Shown: positions 33,982 through 42,842 of the stretch, piece by piece
Layout of the letters: each line of letters opens with the position of its first letter
Numbering within the stretch: the first letter of the stretch is position 1
DNA from: Verrucomicrobiota bacterium
GTDB taxonomy: Bacteria; Verrucomicrobiota; Verrucomicrobiia; Chthoniobacterales; UBA10450
Assembly (NCBI GenBank): GCA_003218375.1
Contig: QHNH01000012.1
Location: forward strand, 1 to 64,000
Direction: 5' to 3'
DNA: 64,000 nucleotides
Notes under the pieces: model-generated
The model's database searches: none
What the model saw: the letters and a program-made list of their open reading frames with translations, nothing else
What the model was told of the DNA's origin: nothing
Program-made: the position numbers and the translations under genes

Positions 33982-34308
33982 ATGGCGGACGAAGTTCTGC
34001 TGGCACTCAGCACTTTTCCTGACGTGGAAACGGCGCGGCGGATTGCGCGTGAACTGGTGACGGAAAATTTTGCGGCGTGCGCGAACATCGTGCCGGCGGT
34101 GGAATCGATTTATCGCTGGCAAGGGAATATCGAGCAGGGCGGGGAGACGCTCGTCCTTTTCAAGATCACCACCGCTTGCTCCGCGGCGTTCCAGGAAAAA
34201 CTGAAATCGCTCCACCCCTACGACGTCCCCGAAATCATCTGTCTGCGCGTCGCGGAAGGATCACCGGAATATCTGCGCTGGGTCGCGGAGAATTGCGCTA
34301 GCTCGTAG
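33982..34308 (+). CDS. cutA: Divalent-cation tolerance protein CutA
   Basis: A 108-residue CutA1 with the ferredoxin-like trimer fold: LALSTFPDVETARRIARELV at 7-26, FAACANIVPAVESIYRWQGN at 31-50, ETLVLFKITT and LHPYDVPEIICLRVAEGSPE. All conserved family blocks and the normal length are present. Its precise role in copper and divalent-metal tolerance is not settled. It follows mnmA closely and converges with the APC permease gene, overlapping by 11 bases. Confidence 0.93.
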   Translation: MADEVLLALSTFPDVETARRIARELVTENFAACANIVPAVESIYRWQGNIEQGGETLVLFKITTACSAAFQEKLKSLHPYDVPEIICLRVAEGSPEYLRWVAENCASS

Positions 34309-35719
34309 CCGCGCGCCGATTTCCGACTGCAAAGATCGCGATGCCGATCAGGTTGGTGATTACCGTCACGCCAATGATTTTCCCGGCGAACCAATACCGG
34401 TTGACCACGTCCACGATCGGAAACGTCGCGAAGACAATGTAAACCAGCGTGACCAGGAAACCGGAGACCGCGGCGATGCGCACCCAGATCGGCGCGCCCC
34501 CGCGGATTTTTGCCGCTCCAACGAGCGGGATGGCGAAGAAAACCAGATAGGCAATGCCGTAAAAAATACCCGCGGCGTTGTCCGCTACTTGAAATGCTTC
34601 CTGGGGGCCGACGCCGATGAGACAGGCCAGGGCAAAGACGAGGGTGATCGCGCCCACGAAAAGGATCGAGTTCGCCGGCGTTTTCCAGCGCGCATGCAAA
34701 CGGGTGAACCAGGCCGGCAATAAATGGTCCCACCCGGCCACCATCGGCAACCGCGAAGTTCCTGAGAAAAAGATGCTCGTCACCGAGATGGCGCGCGCCG
34801 CGAGTAACAGGATCGCTACCGAAACGATCATGCCGACGAAGCCGAAGGAACGGAACCCGATGCTCAATGTCTGCGGAACTGGACCGATGAGATCGATGTG
34901 GTTGCTGTCGGTGGAGAAAACGAGGACCGAACTTGTGCCCAGGATGAACATGAGCGCGATGACGGGGGCGGAGAGAAGGACCGAGCGGCCAACATTGCGC
35001 GCGGGCGCGCGGGTTTCGCCGGCGAGGATCGCGACATATTCGAAACCACTCAGCGCGCCGACGGCCAGTTTGCTGAAGATATTCAGGCCTAGAATCGACA
35101 TGGTCGGCGCTGCGATGGTGAACGGGTGATATTCCTTCAGATCGCCGCGGGCCAGGCTAACGAAAGGAAGGACAATGAGCGCGCCGTAAGTCAGGATGGT
35201 AACCAGGCTGCCGACGTTGTGGATCCATTTGCCCAGAGCGAGTCCGCGAATCGAGACCAGGACGAGTGAGCCCATAAGCGCGATGCTGATCGTTGAAACA
35301 AACCATCGGCTCGCGGGCATCCACGCGGCGCGTTCGCCGATGGCGTAGGAGAGGTTCGTCGTGACCACGAGAGCCATCAGTGCCATCACGCAAATCGCGA
35401 GCAGCCACAAATTCCAGGCCACCATGAACCCGGCGAATTTGTTGAACCCGAACTTCGCCCATTGATAGAGGCCGCCTTCGAGCGGCATGAGCTTGTTCAA
35501 ATAGATCACGACCGCGGCCTGCGGAATGTAGAAGAGAAGAAACGCGAGCAGCCAGTAAGCGAGATGCGATGGGCCGAGCTTCGCCGCGGCGCCCACCCAG
35601 CTCCCGCCGACTACGAACACGATTTGGGTCAGGACGAGATCGCGCAGGCCGAGTTCTCTCTTGAGAGCGCCGGCGTGGCCTTTCGCGCTGCTTTCTTCGG
35701 CGCTCGGTCCGGTGGTCAC
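34298..35719 (-). CDS. APC-superfamily amino acid/amine permease
   Basis: A 473-residue transporter with about 12 predicted helices, including LVLTQIVFVVGGSWVGAAAK, LAYWLLAFLLFYIPQAAVVI, SGFEYVAILAGETRAPARNV and SILFVGAITLVFALACLIG. The E-x-x-P-x-R/G block (GETRAPARNVGRSV) and the glycine-rich first helix are characteristic of APC family permeases. The substrate cannot be predicted beyond an amino acid or amine. The start at 35719 gives a short hydrophilic N-terminus. It is followed upstream by a small membrane protein gene only seven bases away on the same strand, so the two may be co-transcribed. Confidence 0.88.
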   Translation of the reverse strand: MTTGPSAEESSAKGHAGALKRELGLRDLVLTQIVFVVGGSWVGAAAKLGPSHLAYWLLAFLLFYIPQAAVVIYLNKLMPLEGGLYQWAKFGFNKFAGFMVAWNLWLLAICVMALMALVVTTNLSYAIGERAAWMPASRWFVSTISIALMGSLVLVSIRGLALGKWIHNVGSLVTILTYGALIVLPFVSLARGDLKEYHPFTIAAPTMSILGLNIFSKLAVGALSGFEYVAILAGETRAPARNVGRSVLLSAPVIALMFILGTSSVLVFSTDSNHIDLIGPVPQTLSIGFRSFGFVGMIVSVAILLLAARAISVTSIFFSGTSRLPMVAGWDHLLPAWFTRLHARWKTPANSILFVGAITLVFALACLIGVGPQEAFQVADNAAGIFYGIAYLVFFAIPLVGAAKIRGGAPIWVRIAAVSGFLVTLVYIVFATFPIVDVVNRYWFAGKIIGVTVITNLIGIAIFAVGNRRAATS

Positions 35720-35725
35720 AAACAG

Positions 35726-36226
35726 CTAACGAGGTTCGACCTCGGTCTTCGGCGGCGGGACATTCCGGAACTCGCGGTGCCGAATTTTCCCGCCTGCGTA
35801 AGCAATGTAAGTCCCCGCGCCTAACGAGACGATCGCGAGCAGCATCGTCGCGAAAACCAACGGCCGCGCAGTGCGCGGCCACTTCTTCGGGACAAAGATG
35901 GCGCCGGCCGAAAGTGCCGCGAGGCTATAGTAGAGGAAGATCAATTCATCGGCGCGATGGACATGCGCCTTGAGCCACGCCTGGCCGTCTTCGTCGGCCA
36001 TCGAAAGGACCGGGTTGTAAGCGAGGTCGCCCTGGCGCACCACCGCCCACACCGAAATCGCGCAGGCGAAAATCAGGACAAGCGCCGTGAGTTGTCCGCC
36101 GCGACTGCGCAGATATGTGGCCGCGATCAATCCAAACAACGCGATCGCCAGGCCATAAACCGGAATGGGATTCAGCAGCACGTGCAGGTATTCCGGCTGC
36201 CGGAGATCGCGCAGGATCGTTTCCAT
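35726..36226 (-). CDS. Four-helix integral membrane protein (DUF2231-like)
   Basis: A 166-residue membrane protein with four hydrophobic segments (LLNPIPVYGLAIALFGLIAA, LTALVLIFACAISVWAVVR, ELIFLYYSLAALSAGAIFV, LVFATMLLAIVSLGAGTYIA) and a hydrophilic, Pro-rich C-terminus. The HVLLNPIPVY start, the helix spacing and the conserved-looking His in HRADELIFLY recall DUF2231-type proteins. The start at 36226 forms a one-base overlap (TAATG) with the stop of the VanX-like gene, implying translational coupling. Function unknown. Confidence 0.65.
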   Translation of the reverse strand: METILRDLRQPEYLHVLLNPIPVYGLAIALFGLIAATYLRSRGGQLTALVLIFACAISVWAVVRQGDLAYNPVLSMADEDGQAWLKAHVHRADELIFLYYSLAALSAGAIFVPKKWPRTARPLVFATMLLAIVSLGAGTYIAYAGGKIRHREFRNVPPPKTEVEPR

Positions 36227-36864
36227 TATTGGGTCGCTACCTTGAGGTCGGGCACGGGCGTAAACAGGTGCCAGTCCGGGGCGCAAAAATGCCACCATTC
36301 CGTGCGCAAACCGTAGAAGCCGCCGTGCGCCATCGCTTTTTGGAGAAGTTTCAAATTCGCGCGTACGATCGGATCGCGCCCGTTGTATTCCAGAAACGCT
36401 GCCGGCGTAAAGCTATCGAAGTCTGTCGGCATGGGCACGTCGTGTCCCTCCGCATCGACCAGGGTGGCATCAACCGCCGCGCCGCGAATATGCATGGAAC
36501 CTCGCCCTTCCTTCGGGTCGGCGATGAAGGAACGGTTATGCGTCGTGCGCCAGAGTTGTTCCTGGGCCGCCTGCGGCCGATAGGCATCCCAGATTTTCAA
36601 GCCGTAGCCTTTTTTCCGGAGATATTCCTGCGCGATCGCGAGCCGCTTCGCCACGCTGGCGCGCACGAGCGCCGGAGTCCCGACTGGATACAACGGCCGC
36701 TGCGCCACGTTGTTCGAGCTCGCGTAGCGCAGATCGATCAGGATCGTTTTGTCGACGCTTTTGATGTCGACGAACTCGTCTGGATCGTTGCCTTTGCCGA
36801 ACGCGAGGCTCGAGAAAAAAAGGGCCGGCAGCAGAAGGCTCCGGGAAATTCTTCGGAAGCTCAC
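36226..36864 (-). CDS. D-alanyl-D-alanine dipeptidase (VanX/M15D-like), exported
   Basis: A 212-residue protein starting at the GTG at 36864, which gives a signal peptide (SLLLPALFFSSLAFG). M15 dipeptidase motifs are in place: LRYASSNNVAQRPLYPVG near 45, LKIWDAYRPQAAQEQLW near 90, the zinc-binding SMHIRGAAVDATLVD near 123-137 and EWWHFCAP near 188. Such enzymes cut D-Ala-D-Ala and related dipeptides. Outside vancomycin-resistance clusters they recycle peptidoglycan stem peptides. The start is 13 bases after the stop of the coiled-coil protein gene. No van regulators or ligase are present, so a resistance role is not implied. Confidence 0.85.
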   Translation of the reverse strand: MSFRRISRSLLLPALFFSSLAFGKGNDPDEFVDIKSVDKTILIDLRYASSNNVAQRPLYPVGTPALVRASVAKRLAIAQEYLRKKGYGLKIWDAYRPQAAQEQLWRTTHNRSFIADPKEGRGSMHIRGAAVDATLVDAEGHDVPMPTDFDSFTPAAFLEYNGRDPIVRANLKLLQKAMAHGGFYGLRTEWWHFCAPDWHLFTPVPDLKVATQ

Positions 36865-36877
36865 GCGTGGACGAATC

Positions 36878-38749
36878 TCATTCCGCTGCCACGGCGGGAG
36901 CAGGGACAATTTTCGCGAGACGTTGCAGCAGCAGGCGCGCGCTATTTTCAGGAACGTCGAAGCGGACCTGGACATTCATGCCCTGGACATCAACCTCGGG
37001 CGGTTGCGCGTAGAAGAGGAAATCCGACTCCGCCAGTTTGAGGAGGCGTTGCGGCTCGTTCCGAATTCTGGCCACCAGCTCGCCGGCCGCCTCCGGCGTT
37101 TTCGCCTTTAGAATCAGGCGCGCTTTCACCGGACTCTGGAGCGTCAACGAGAGGCCAAGCAGATCGCATTTCTCCAGCAGCTCGGAATTGAAAATAGGAG
37201 AGAACATTCGGTCGAGCTTCGCCGGTTCGCGCGAAACGAGCCGGAGCGCATTGCCTTCTTTCAATGACTGCAAACGATCGAAGAGCGGGCCGGTTATTTT
37301 CAGGTCGGGATCGATTCCAAGCCGCACGCGCGCCAGCGACGCCACCTCGTTCTCGCCGCCGATGGCCAGCGTTTTCGGACCCACCCGGGCCAGCGCATAC
37401 TCGGGGCGCAACCACATCGGCAATCCGCTTATGGTTCGTCGTTCGAACGCCTTGTCGCGTTCGATCGAATCGACGACCCGGGAAACGTCCGTGCCCGCTT
37501 CCACCAGGACGTACTCATGGGTTGTGCCGGAATCCGTCGTTGCCATGGCGCGAGTCACGCGGGCAGCGTCGCGGGAGAGATTCAAGACTGGGGTGCGTTG
37601 CGCGCTGGCGATCAATCCGGCCCAGACGTTTTGCCATTCGTTGGCCTGGTCTTTCCGCCAGCGTTTCGGCAAATCTTCGCGCTCCAGTTGCCCGAGGTTC
37701 ACGGACAGGATCGTGTCGGTCTCCTGCGGCAGCCATTCGCGTTTCTGGGGCGATTGAAACACGACCAGCAGGACGATCGCCATGAGCACGACCACTGAGA
37801 GGCCCGCGAAGTAGAATTTCCGCAGCTCCTGTTTGTCGATCTGGCTCGAAAGCACCGCCAGCTCGGCCGTGTGCTGGGAGTGGCGCTCGACCGCGGCGCG
37901 ATGCTTCTGCACATCGGCCAGCAAATGCGGCGCGTTCGGCGGCGCGATCCCCTGCGAGGCAAGATGGCGGCCGATGTTCAGGTAGGCCGGATTCTTTTTT
38001 TCCTCGACGATCTCATGATGGCCGCGCGCATCTTTCAATGCGTCCTGCTGGGCGCGACTCTGTTCGTTCAATACCCGGTCCCGGGCCTCGTACTCTTCCC
38101 GCACCTTCGCGATGTTCTTGTCGATCGCCGCCACCGCGGCTTCCTGCGCCGCCAGTTTTTCGCGAGCCGCGCGACAAGCGTCCGCTGCGCCGAGCCGAGC
38201 CCGGGTGATCTCGGCCTTTTCCTCGGGCAAACGGATCCGGCGCGCGCTGATTCCCGCCATTTGGGTCTCGAGATCATCCGGCGGCGGGACTTGCGCCTGC
38301 AGTTCCGTCAGCTTCTTCAACAGCTCGCGGTCCGCCGCATCATTTTCCTGCAGCCGGCGCTCGACACTCGCCAGCTCGCGATCGCAAAGATCGGCCGCCG
38401 CCTTCGCCTCGTTCTGTCGCTGAAGAATCGGCTTCTTTTCTTCCTCGAGTTTCGCGAGCGCCGCGTTTTGTTCCTTCGCGTTTTGATCCCGCTGCAACTC
38501 GATCTTGCGGATTCCTTCCTCGATTGTGGCGATCCGCAGCGCGACTTCCTTTTGTTCCTGCTCGAGCTTCTTGAGCGCGACGATCTCGTTGCGCACCTCC
38601 GGAAAGTTCACGGCCTGCGAGCAACCTTCCCGCCCCAGGTTGATCTCGCTTTTTTGCAGGACGCGTTTCTCGTGCCGCAACGCGATGCGCGTTTTCTGCC
38701 GGCGAATCTTCAGCCCGATCTCGCGCAGCCCTGTTCGAATGAAACTCAC
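36878..38749 (-). CDS. Large coiled-coil single-pass membrane protein of unknown function
   Basis: A 623-residue protein. Residues 1-300 are strongly coiled-coil, with repeated charged heptads (VALKKLEQEQKEVALRIATI, QRDQNAKEQNAALAKLEEEK, AAREKLAAQEAAVAAIDKNI). One transmembrane helix at about 327-345 (GLSVVVLMAIVLLVVFQS) separates this cytoplasmic part from an extracytoplasmic domain of about 270 residues (DTILSVNLGQLEREDLPKRW and DALRLVSREPAKL-type strands). No known family. Proteins of this build can tether envelope or division structures. It is the first gene of a run with the VanX-like peptidase and the four-helix protein. The first ATG at 38749 is used. Confidence 0.6.
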   Translation of the reverse strand: MSFIRTGLREIGLKIRRQKTRIALRHEKRVLQKSEINLGREGCSQAVNFPEVRNEIVALKKLEQEQKEVALRIATIEEGIRKIELQRDQNAKEQNAALAKLEEEKKPILQRQNEAKAAADLCDRELASVERRLQENDAADRELLKKLTELQAQVPPPDDLETQMAGISARRIRLPEEKAEITRARLGAADACRAAREKLAAQEAAVAAIDKNIAKVREEYEARDRVLNEQSRAQQDALKDARGHHEIVEEKKNPAYLNIGRHLASQGIAPPNAPHLLADVQKHRAAVERHSQHTAELAVLSSQIDKQELRKFYFAGLSVVVLMAIVLLVVFQSPQKREWLPQETDTILSVNLGQLEREDLPKRWRKDQANEWQNVWAGLIASAQRTPVLNLSRDAARVTRAMATTDSGTTHEYVLVEAGTDVSRVVDSIERDKAFERRTISGLPMWLRPEYALARVGPKTLAIGGENEVASLARVRLGIDPDLKITGPLFDRLQSLKEGNALRLVSREPAKLDRMFSPIFNSELLEKCDLLGLSLTLQSPVKARLILKAKTPEAAGELVARIRNEPQRLLKLAESDFLFYAQPPEVDVQGMNVQVRFDVPENSARLLLQRLAKIVPAPAVAAE

Positions 38750-38805
38750 GGGGTAAGGCTAACCGAAGTCAGGTTTTGACAAAGACGTTTTCAAGCAGCG
38801 TGTTT

Positions 38806-38903
38806 CCTCTTCTGTAGCAGCCGCCCTGTGGGCGGCTCGAAGGCTGGGGTAGAGATGGACGTTTGCTCCCGCGCTTCGCACAGCGAAGCGGCTACAGAAG
38901 AGG
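38806..38903. repeat. Palindromic multi-hairpin element, family A copy 1
   Basis: The outer stem is CCTCTTCTGTAGC with GCTACAGAAGAGG. Inside lie a hairpin of the CCGCCC-x-GGGCGG type and one of the CGCTTCGC-x-GCGAAGCG type. Compared with the other six copies the inner hairpins are in the reverse order, meaning the element is inverted. Confidence 0.8.
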
Positions 38904-38910
38904 CATCCTG

Positions 38911-40854
38911 TTATTCCTCCGCGCTGAGCTTCGCCAGCACGCTCAAGTCTTCGAGCGTGGTCGTATCGCCGGTCACCGTCTTGCCGCTCGCGACTTCCTT
39001 CAGCAGCCGCCGCATGATTTTACCGCTGCGCGTTTTCGGCAGCGCTTCCGCGAACCGGATCTCGTCCGGCTTGGCGATCGCGCCAATATGAATCCCGACG
39101 TGTTCGCGCAATTCCGCTTTCAACGAGCTACTGACCGTCACGCCGCCCTTAACCGTGACGAACGCGACGACGCCCTGGCCCTTCAATTCGTCCGGCCGGC
39201 CGACCACGGCGGCTTCCGCCACTTTCGCGTGACTGACTAGCGCGCTCTCGATCTCAGACGTCCCGAGCCGATGTCCCGCGACGTTCAGCACATCGTCGAT
39301 CCGGCCGACGATCCAGAAATATCCGTCCTTGTCGCGTCGCGCGCCGTCGCCTGTCAGGTAGCTGCCTTTGAATTCGCTCCAGTATTGTTTCCGGTAGCGT
39401 TCCTTGTCGCCGTAAATCGTCCGCAGCATCGCCGGCCACGGCTTGCGAATGATCAGCTTACCGCCAGCGTTCGCGCCCACTTCCTCGCCCTTTTCGCCCA
39501 CCACTGCGGCATCGACGCCGAAGAACGGCAGCGTCGCGCTCCCCGGTTTCGTCTGAATCGCACCGGGCAACGGCGTGATCATGATCGCGCCCGTCTCCGT
39601 TTGCCACCACGTGTCGACGATCGGGCAACGCCCGCCGCCCACCTTGTCGCGATACCACATCCAGGCCTCCGGGTTGATCGGTTCACCCACCGAGCCCAGC
39701 AACCGCAGCGACGAGAGATCGTGTTTCTTCAGCCATTGGTCGCCCCAGCGGATGAACGCGCGGATCGCCGTTGGCGCCGTGTAGAGAATGCTCACGCCGT
39801 ATTCCTCGATGAGCCGCCAAAAGCGGTCCGGCTCCGGCCAGTTCGGCGCGCCTTCATACATGAGCGTCGTCGTGCCGTTCGCCAGCGGACCGTAGACTAC
39901 ATAGCTATGGCCAGTGACCCAGCCGACGTCCGCCGTGCACCAGTAAACGTCGTCGTCGCGGACATCGAAGACATATTTCATCGTGGAATAAATCCCGACG
40001 AGATACCCGGCGGTCGTGTGGAGAATGCCCTTCGGCTTTCCGGTCGAACCGCTCGTGTAGAGAATGTAAAGCGGATGCTCGCTGTCGAGCGCGACCGCCG
40101 GGCAATGCGCGTCCACATACTCCAGTTCGCGGTGCCACCAGACATCGCGGCCCTCTTCGATATGGATGTCATTGCCGGCGCGCCGAAAAACGATCACGCG
40201 TTTCACCGACGTTCCGCCGCGCAACGCGTCGTCAACGTTCTTCTTCAACGGCACAATCGCGCCGCGCCGGTAACCGCCATCCGCGGTGATCACCGCGATC
40301 GCGCCGCAGTCCGCGATTCGATCGCGAATGCTGTCCGCGCTGAATCCGCCAAAGACGACGGAATGCACGGCGCCGATCCGGGTGCAGGCGAGCATCGCAA
40401 TCGCCGCTTCCGGGATGGTCGGCAGGTAAATGATGACGCGGTCGCCTTTCCGAATCTTGTTTCGCTTGAGCACGTTCGCGAAGCGGCAGACATCGCGGTG
40501 CAATTGCTGGAAAGTCAGCGCCCGTTTGTCTCCCGGTTCGCCTTCCCAAAGGAGCGCGACCTTGTTCCGCGTCGGCCCGGTCAAATGCCGATCAAGGCAG
40601 TTCTCCGAGACATTGAGTTTCCCGCCGGCGAACCACTGCGCGAATGGCGCCTTCCATTTCAGCACGCTCTTCCAGCGCCGTTGCCAGACCAATTCGCCCG
40701 CCTCGCGCGCCCAAAATTTTGCGGGCCGGTTAATCGACTCACGATACATCCGCCGGTATTGGGCGAGGCTTTTGATCCGGGCGCCTTTGACGAAATGCTT
40801 CGCCGGTTTGAAGACCCGCTTCTCGACCAGATGCGACTCGATGTTTTCCGCCAT
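38911..40854 (-). CDS. acsA: Acetyl-CoA synthetase (AMP-forming)
   Basis: A 647-residue ANL-family ligase that activates acetate to acetyl-AMP and acetyl-CoA. The AMP motif is [18 protein letters not shown]. Further blocks are [37 protein letters not shown] and [19 protein letters not shown]. The C-terminal lysine K612 lies in [13 protein letters not shown], where the enzyme is usually regulated by acetylation. The start at 40854 ([15 protein letters not shown]) is chosen because an in-frame extension upstream would be read from an A-type repeat. No acetylation-control gene is nearby. Confidence 0.93.
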   Translation of the reverse strand: MAENIESHLVEKRVFKPAKHFVKGARIKSLAQYRRMYRESINRPAKFWAREAGELVWQRRWKSVLKWKAPFAQWFAGGKLNVSENCLDRHLTGPTRNKVALLWEGEPGDKRALTFQQLHRDVCRFANVLKRNKIRKGDRVIIYLPTIPEAAIAMLACTRIGAVHSVVFGGFSADSIRDRIADCGAIAVITADGGYRRGAIVPLKKNVDDALRGGTSVKRVIVFRRAGNDIHIEEGRDVWWHRELEYVDAHCPAVALDSEHPLYILYTSGSTGKPKGILHTTAGYLVGIYSTMKYVFDVRDDDVYWCTADVGWVTGHSYVVYGPLANGTTTLMYEGAPNWPEPDRFWRLIEEYGVSILYTAPTAIRAFIRWGDQWLKKHDLSSLRLLGSVGEPINPEAWMWYRDKVGGGRCPIVDTWWQTETGAIMITPLPGAIQTKPGSATLPFFGVDAAVVGEKGEEVGANAGGKLIIRKPWPAMLRTIYGDKERYRKQYWSEFKGSYLTGDGARRDKDGYFWIVGRIDDVLNVAGHRLGTSEIESALVSHAKVAEAAVVGRPDELKGQGVVAFVTVKGGVTVSSSLKAELREHVGIHIGAIAKPDEIRFAEALPKTRSGKIMRRLLKEVASGKTVTGDTTTLEDLSVLAKLSAEE

Positions 40855-40922
40855 GGCAAAGGAGAGGCTAGCGAACTCGCCGCCGCGCTCAATGGAAAAC
40901 CTGTAGCCGCGTTTTCTGTCCT

Positions 40923-41005
40923 CCTCTTCTGTAGCCGCTTCGCTATGCGAAGCGTGAGAGCGGGCCTCGTTTATTGCGACATCGCCCACAGGGTGACGGC
41001 TACAG
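40923..41005. repeat. Palindromic multi-hairpin element, family A copy 2
   Basis: The outer stem begins CCTCTTCTGTAGCC. The hairpin CGCTTCGC-TAT-GCGAAGCG follows, then a degenerate GCCCACAGGGT hairpin and GGCTACAG. It lies in the divergent gap before the dodecin gene. A start for acsA read from this element would add a nonsense N-terminus. Confidence 0.75.
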
Positions 41006-41050
41006 TTAATTTGATTTGTCTTCGCCGGAGACGCGCTCAACAGTGAAAGT

Positions 41051-41260
41051 ATGAGCGATCACATTTACAAAAAGATCGAGCTGGTGGGTGCTTCGGCCAC
41101 GAGCATCGAAGACGCTGTGACGAATGCGCTGACCCGCGCCCAGAAAACCATTCGCAACATGCGCTGGTTCGAAGTGGTCGAAACCCGCGGCCAGATTGAG
41201 GATGGCAAAGTCAACGAGTGGCAGGTGACCGTGAAAGTCGGTTTCACCCTCGACAAGTAG
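41051..41260 (+). CDS. Dodecin family protein
   Basis: A 69-residue dodecin: [20 protein letters not shown], then [33 protein letters not shown] and [13 protein letters not shown]. Both the one-helix/three-strand order and the length fit the family. Dodecins form hollow 12-mers that bind and store flavins (or coenzyme A in some bacteria), buffering free FMN and riboflavin. It is flanked by two A-type repeats and divergent from acsA, but there is no clear operon. Confidence 0.92.
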   Translation: MSDHIYKKIELVGASATSIEDAVTNALTRAQKTIRNMRWFEVVETRGQIEDGKVNEWQVTVKVGFTLDK

Positions 41261-41262
41261 GA

Positions 41263-41352
41263 CTGTAGCCGCTTCGCTGTGCGAAGCGTGAGGGCGGTGT
41301 GACTTCTCAACGCGCGTCTCGCGCTGCCCGCAGGGCAGCGGCTACAGAAGAG
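41263..41352. repeat. Palindromic multi-hairpin element, family A copy 3
   Basis: ACTGTAGCCGCTTCGCTGTG opens the element and GGCTACAGAAGAG closes it, with an internal CGCTTCGC-TGT-GCGAAGCG hairpin and CTGCCC-GCA-GGGCAG. It starts three bases after the dodecin stop, so it may act as a terminator. Confidence 0.8.
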
Positions 41353-41355
41353 TCA

Positions 41356-41640
41356 CTACTCTTCTTCCCCTTGGGCGGCCTGATAGAGCTTCGTCGCGCC
41401 GTAGGCCAGGATCGCCGGTTTGAAGGCAATGAACGCGAGCCGCATGATCGCGCTCAAGATTCGGCCGATCGGCAAACGGTTCAGGATGAAACCCGCGACG
41501 AGCGCGTAGGCGATCGAGCGCCCCGGGTTTTCCCGCACATACTCTTCGGTTTGCTCGAGGATCTGCTCGAATTGATCTTTCGTGTAGCGAAGCCCGCGCT
41601 CCGCGATGTCGCCGGAGGTTCCTGAAAACTCTTCGTCCAT
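41356..41640 (-). CDS. Small membrane protein (DUF883/ElaB-YqjD-like)
   Basis: A 94-residue protein: a hydrophilic helix (DIAERGLRYTKDQFEQILEQ, EEYVRENPGRSIAYALVAGF) containing the NPGRSIAYAL block typical of DUF883-like proteins, then hydrophobic helices (IAYALVAGFILNRLP, IMRLAFIAFKPAILAYGATK). Members of this group associate with ribosomes or membranes in the stationary phase. No other domain. It is bounded on both sides by A-type repeats. Confidence 0.65.
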   Translation of the reverse strand: MDEEFSGTSGDIAERGLRYTKDQFEQILEQTEEYVRENPGRSIAYALVAGFILNRLPIGRILSAIMRLAFIAFKPAILAYGATKLYQAAQGEEE

Positions 41641-41701
41641 GGTAATTAAGTATCGAATAGCGGCGCTTTGTCGCGTGTTTTAAATTGGGGTCGCGCGCGT
41701 G

Positions 41702-41790
41702 CCTCTTCTGTAGCCGCTTCGTTGTGCGAAGCGTGAGAGAAAACGTGGCTGCTCCCTCGCGCCGCCCACAGGGCGGCGGCTACAGAAGAG
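41702..41790. repeat. Palindromic multi-hairpin element, family A copy 4
   Basis: CCTCTTCTGTAGCC starts the outer stem and GGCGGCTACAGAAGAG ends it. The inner hairpins are CGCTTCG-TTG-TGCGAAGCG and CCGCCC-ACA-GGGCGG. It lies between the DUF883-like and methyltransferase genes, both on the minus strand. Confidence 0.8.
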
Positions 41791-41797
41791 AGCCGAC

Positions 41798-42712
41798 CTA
41801 TCGCAAGGTCAGCCAAATCGTTGCCGCTCCGACTCCCGACGGAAAATCGGGCAGGGGCGCTTCGCGATGAAAATTGCCCGCCCGCCGCGTTGCCTTTAGA
41901 CAAAAACGCCCCATCACTTCGAGCGCGCGCTCGCCCAGAGTGGAGCAATTCGTCGAAAGCAGGATGCGTGCGTTGCGTTCCGCCACTTCCAGTGCCGCCA
42001 GCAGCAGCGTCTCGAAGTCCTGCTCCACCTGGAACGCTTTGCCCCGGTGAGACCGCGAGAAGGTGGGCGGATCGAGAATGATCGCATCGAACTTCTCGCC
42101 TCTGCGCGCCAGCCGCGGCAATACCGCCATCACGTCATCCGCCAGGAAACGATGGTCGGTTGTCGGCAGGGAATTGAGCGCAAAATTTTCCCGCCCGCGG
42201 GCGAGCGACTTTTTGGAGAGATCGACGCTGACCGTTTTTGCCCCTACTGTGGCCGCCGCCACCGAGAAAGAACAGGTATACGCGAAGCAGTTCAGCAATG
42301 AGGCCGGAGCGACGTCCCGCACGAATCGCCGGTTCTCGCGCTGATCGATAAAGAGGCCGACTGAATAGCCGGCGCTGAAATCGATCCCGTAACACAAGGT
42401 CCGTTCCAGCGCCGTGCTTTGCACGTTCGTGTCCGGATCGCCCAGGATCAACCTGGGCGCTTCCCGGTCGGCGTTTTGTTTGGGCAGAAACCGGGCGAAG
42501 ACGCGGCGGAACTTGAAATCGAGGTTGAGCGCCCAGAGGCAGAGTTCCGTCTTGAGGCGCTCAAGGGCGGCGTCGGTTTTATAGGAGATCAGGACGTCGA
42601 CGCCGAAACGTTCCGCCCAGCCGTCTGGCGAGGTGCAAAGGCGAAGCGCGTCGGTCTGCTGCGCGATGAAGTCTCGGTGCACACCCGGGTCGATCCATTC
42701 GGACATTTTCAT
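41798..42712 (-). CDS. Class I SAM-dependent rRNA methyltransferase (RlmI/RlmK type)
   Basis: A 304-residue methyltransferase. A SAM-binding Rossmann fold in the second half has LLNCFAYTCSFSVAAATVGA, KTVSVDLSKKSLARGRENFA and DAIILDPPTFSRSHRGKAFQ, the DPP motif being the catalytic one of N-methyl or C5-pyrimidine rRNA methyltransferases. The first 100 residues are shorter than in RlmI and lack its PUA domain, so the specific target is uncertain. The start could be at either M1 or M3 (MKMSEWIDPG). It is divergent from thrB, with about 130 bases between them for both promoters. Confidence 0.8.
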   Translation of the reverse strand: MKMSEWIDPGVHRDFIAQQTDALRLCTSPDGWAERFGVDVLISYKTDAALERLKTELCLWALNLDFKFRRVFARFLPKQNADREAPRLILGDPDTNVQSTALERTLCYGIDFSAGYSVGLFIDQRENRRFVRDVAPASLLNCFAYTCSFSVAAATVGAKTVSVDLSKKSLARGRENFALNSLPTTDHRFLADDVMAVLPRLARRGEKFDAIILDPPTFSRSHRGKAFQVEQDFETLLLAALEVAERNARILLSTNCSTLGERALEVMGRFCLKATRRAGNFHREAPLPDFPSGVGAATIWLTLR

Positions 42713-42842
42713 GGCGGAAAGCAGGAGGCGTCAGCGGCGGTCTCTACCTCATTCGGTTGTCGGGCCCTGCGTGTCCGTCTCTTGCCCGTTAGGCCGTGCC
42801 GGTTACAATGGCATCGCGCTTCGCTTTGGATCGCTCTGAATC

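Noticed and set aside
36226-36864. VanX-like gene as vancomycin resistance
   Set aside because: No VanH, VanA-type ligase or VanRS regulators nearby. The motif set is shared with housekeeping dipeptidases.
38911-41040. Longer acsA start at 41040
   Set aside because: The additional residues would be translated from a family A repeat and have no match in the family.
39271-41046. A 591-codon open frame opposite acsA
   Set aside because: It mirrors the acetyl-CoA synthetase gene on the other strand. The translation is Arg/Ala/Val-rich without domains, an effect of GC-rich codons. The same holds for the long frames opposite the CorC-like gene (29371-30720) and the first haem protein gene (15786-16880).
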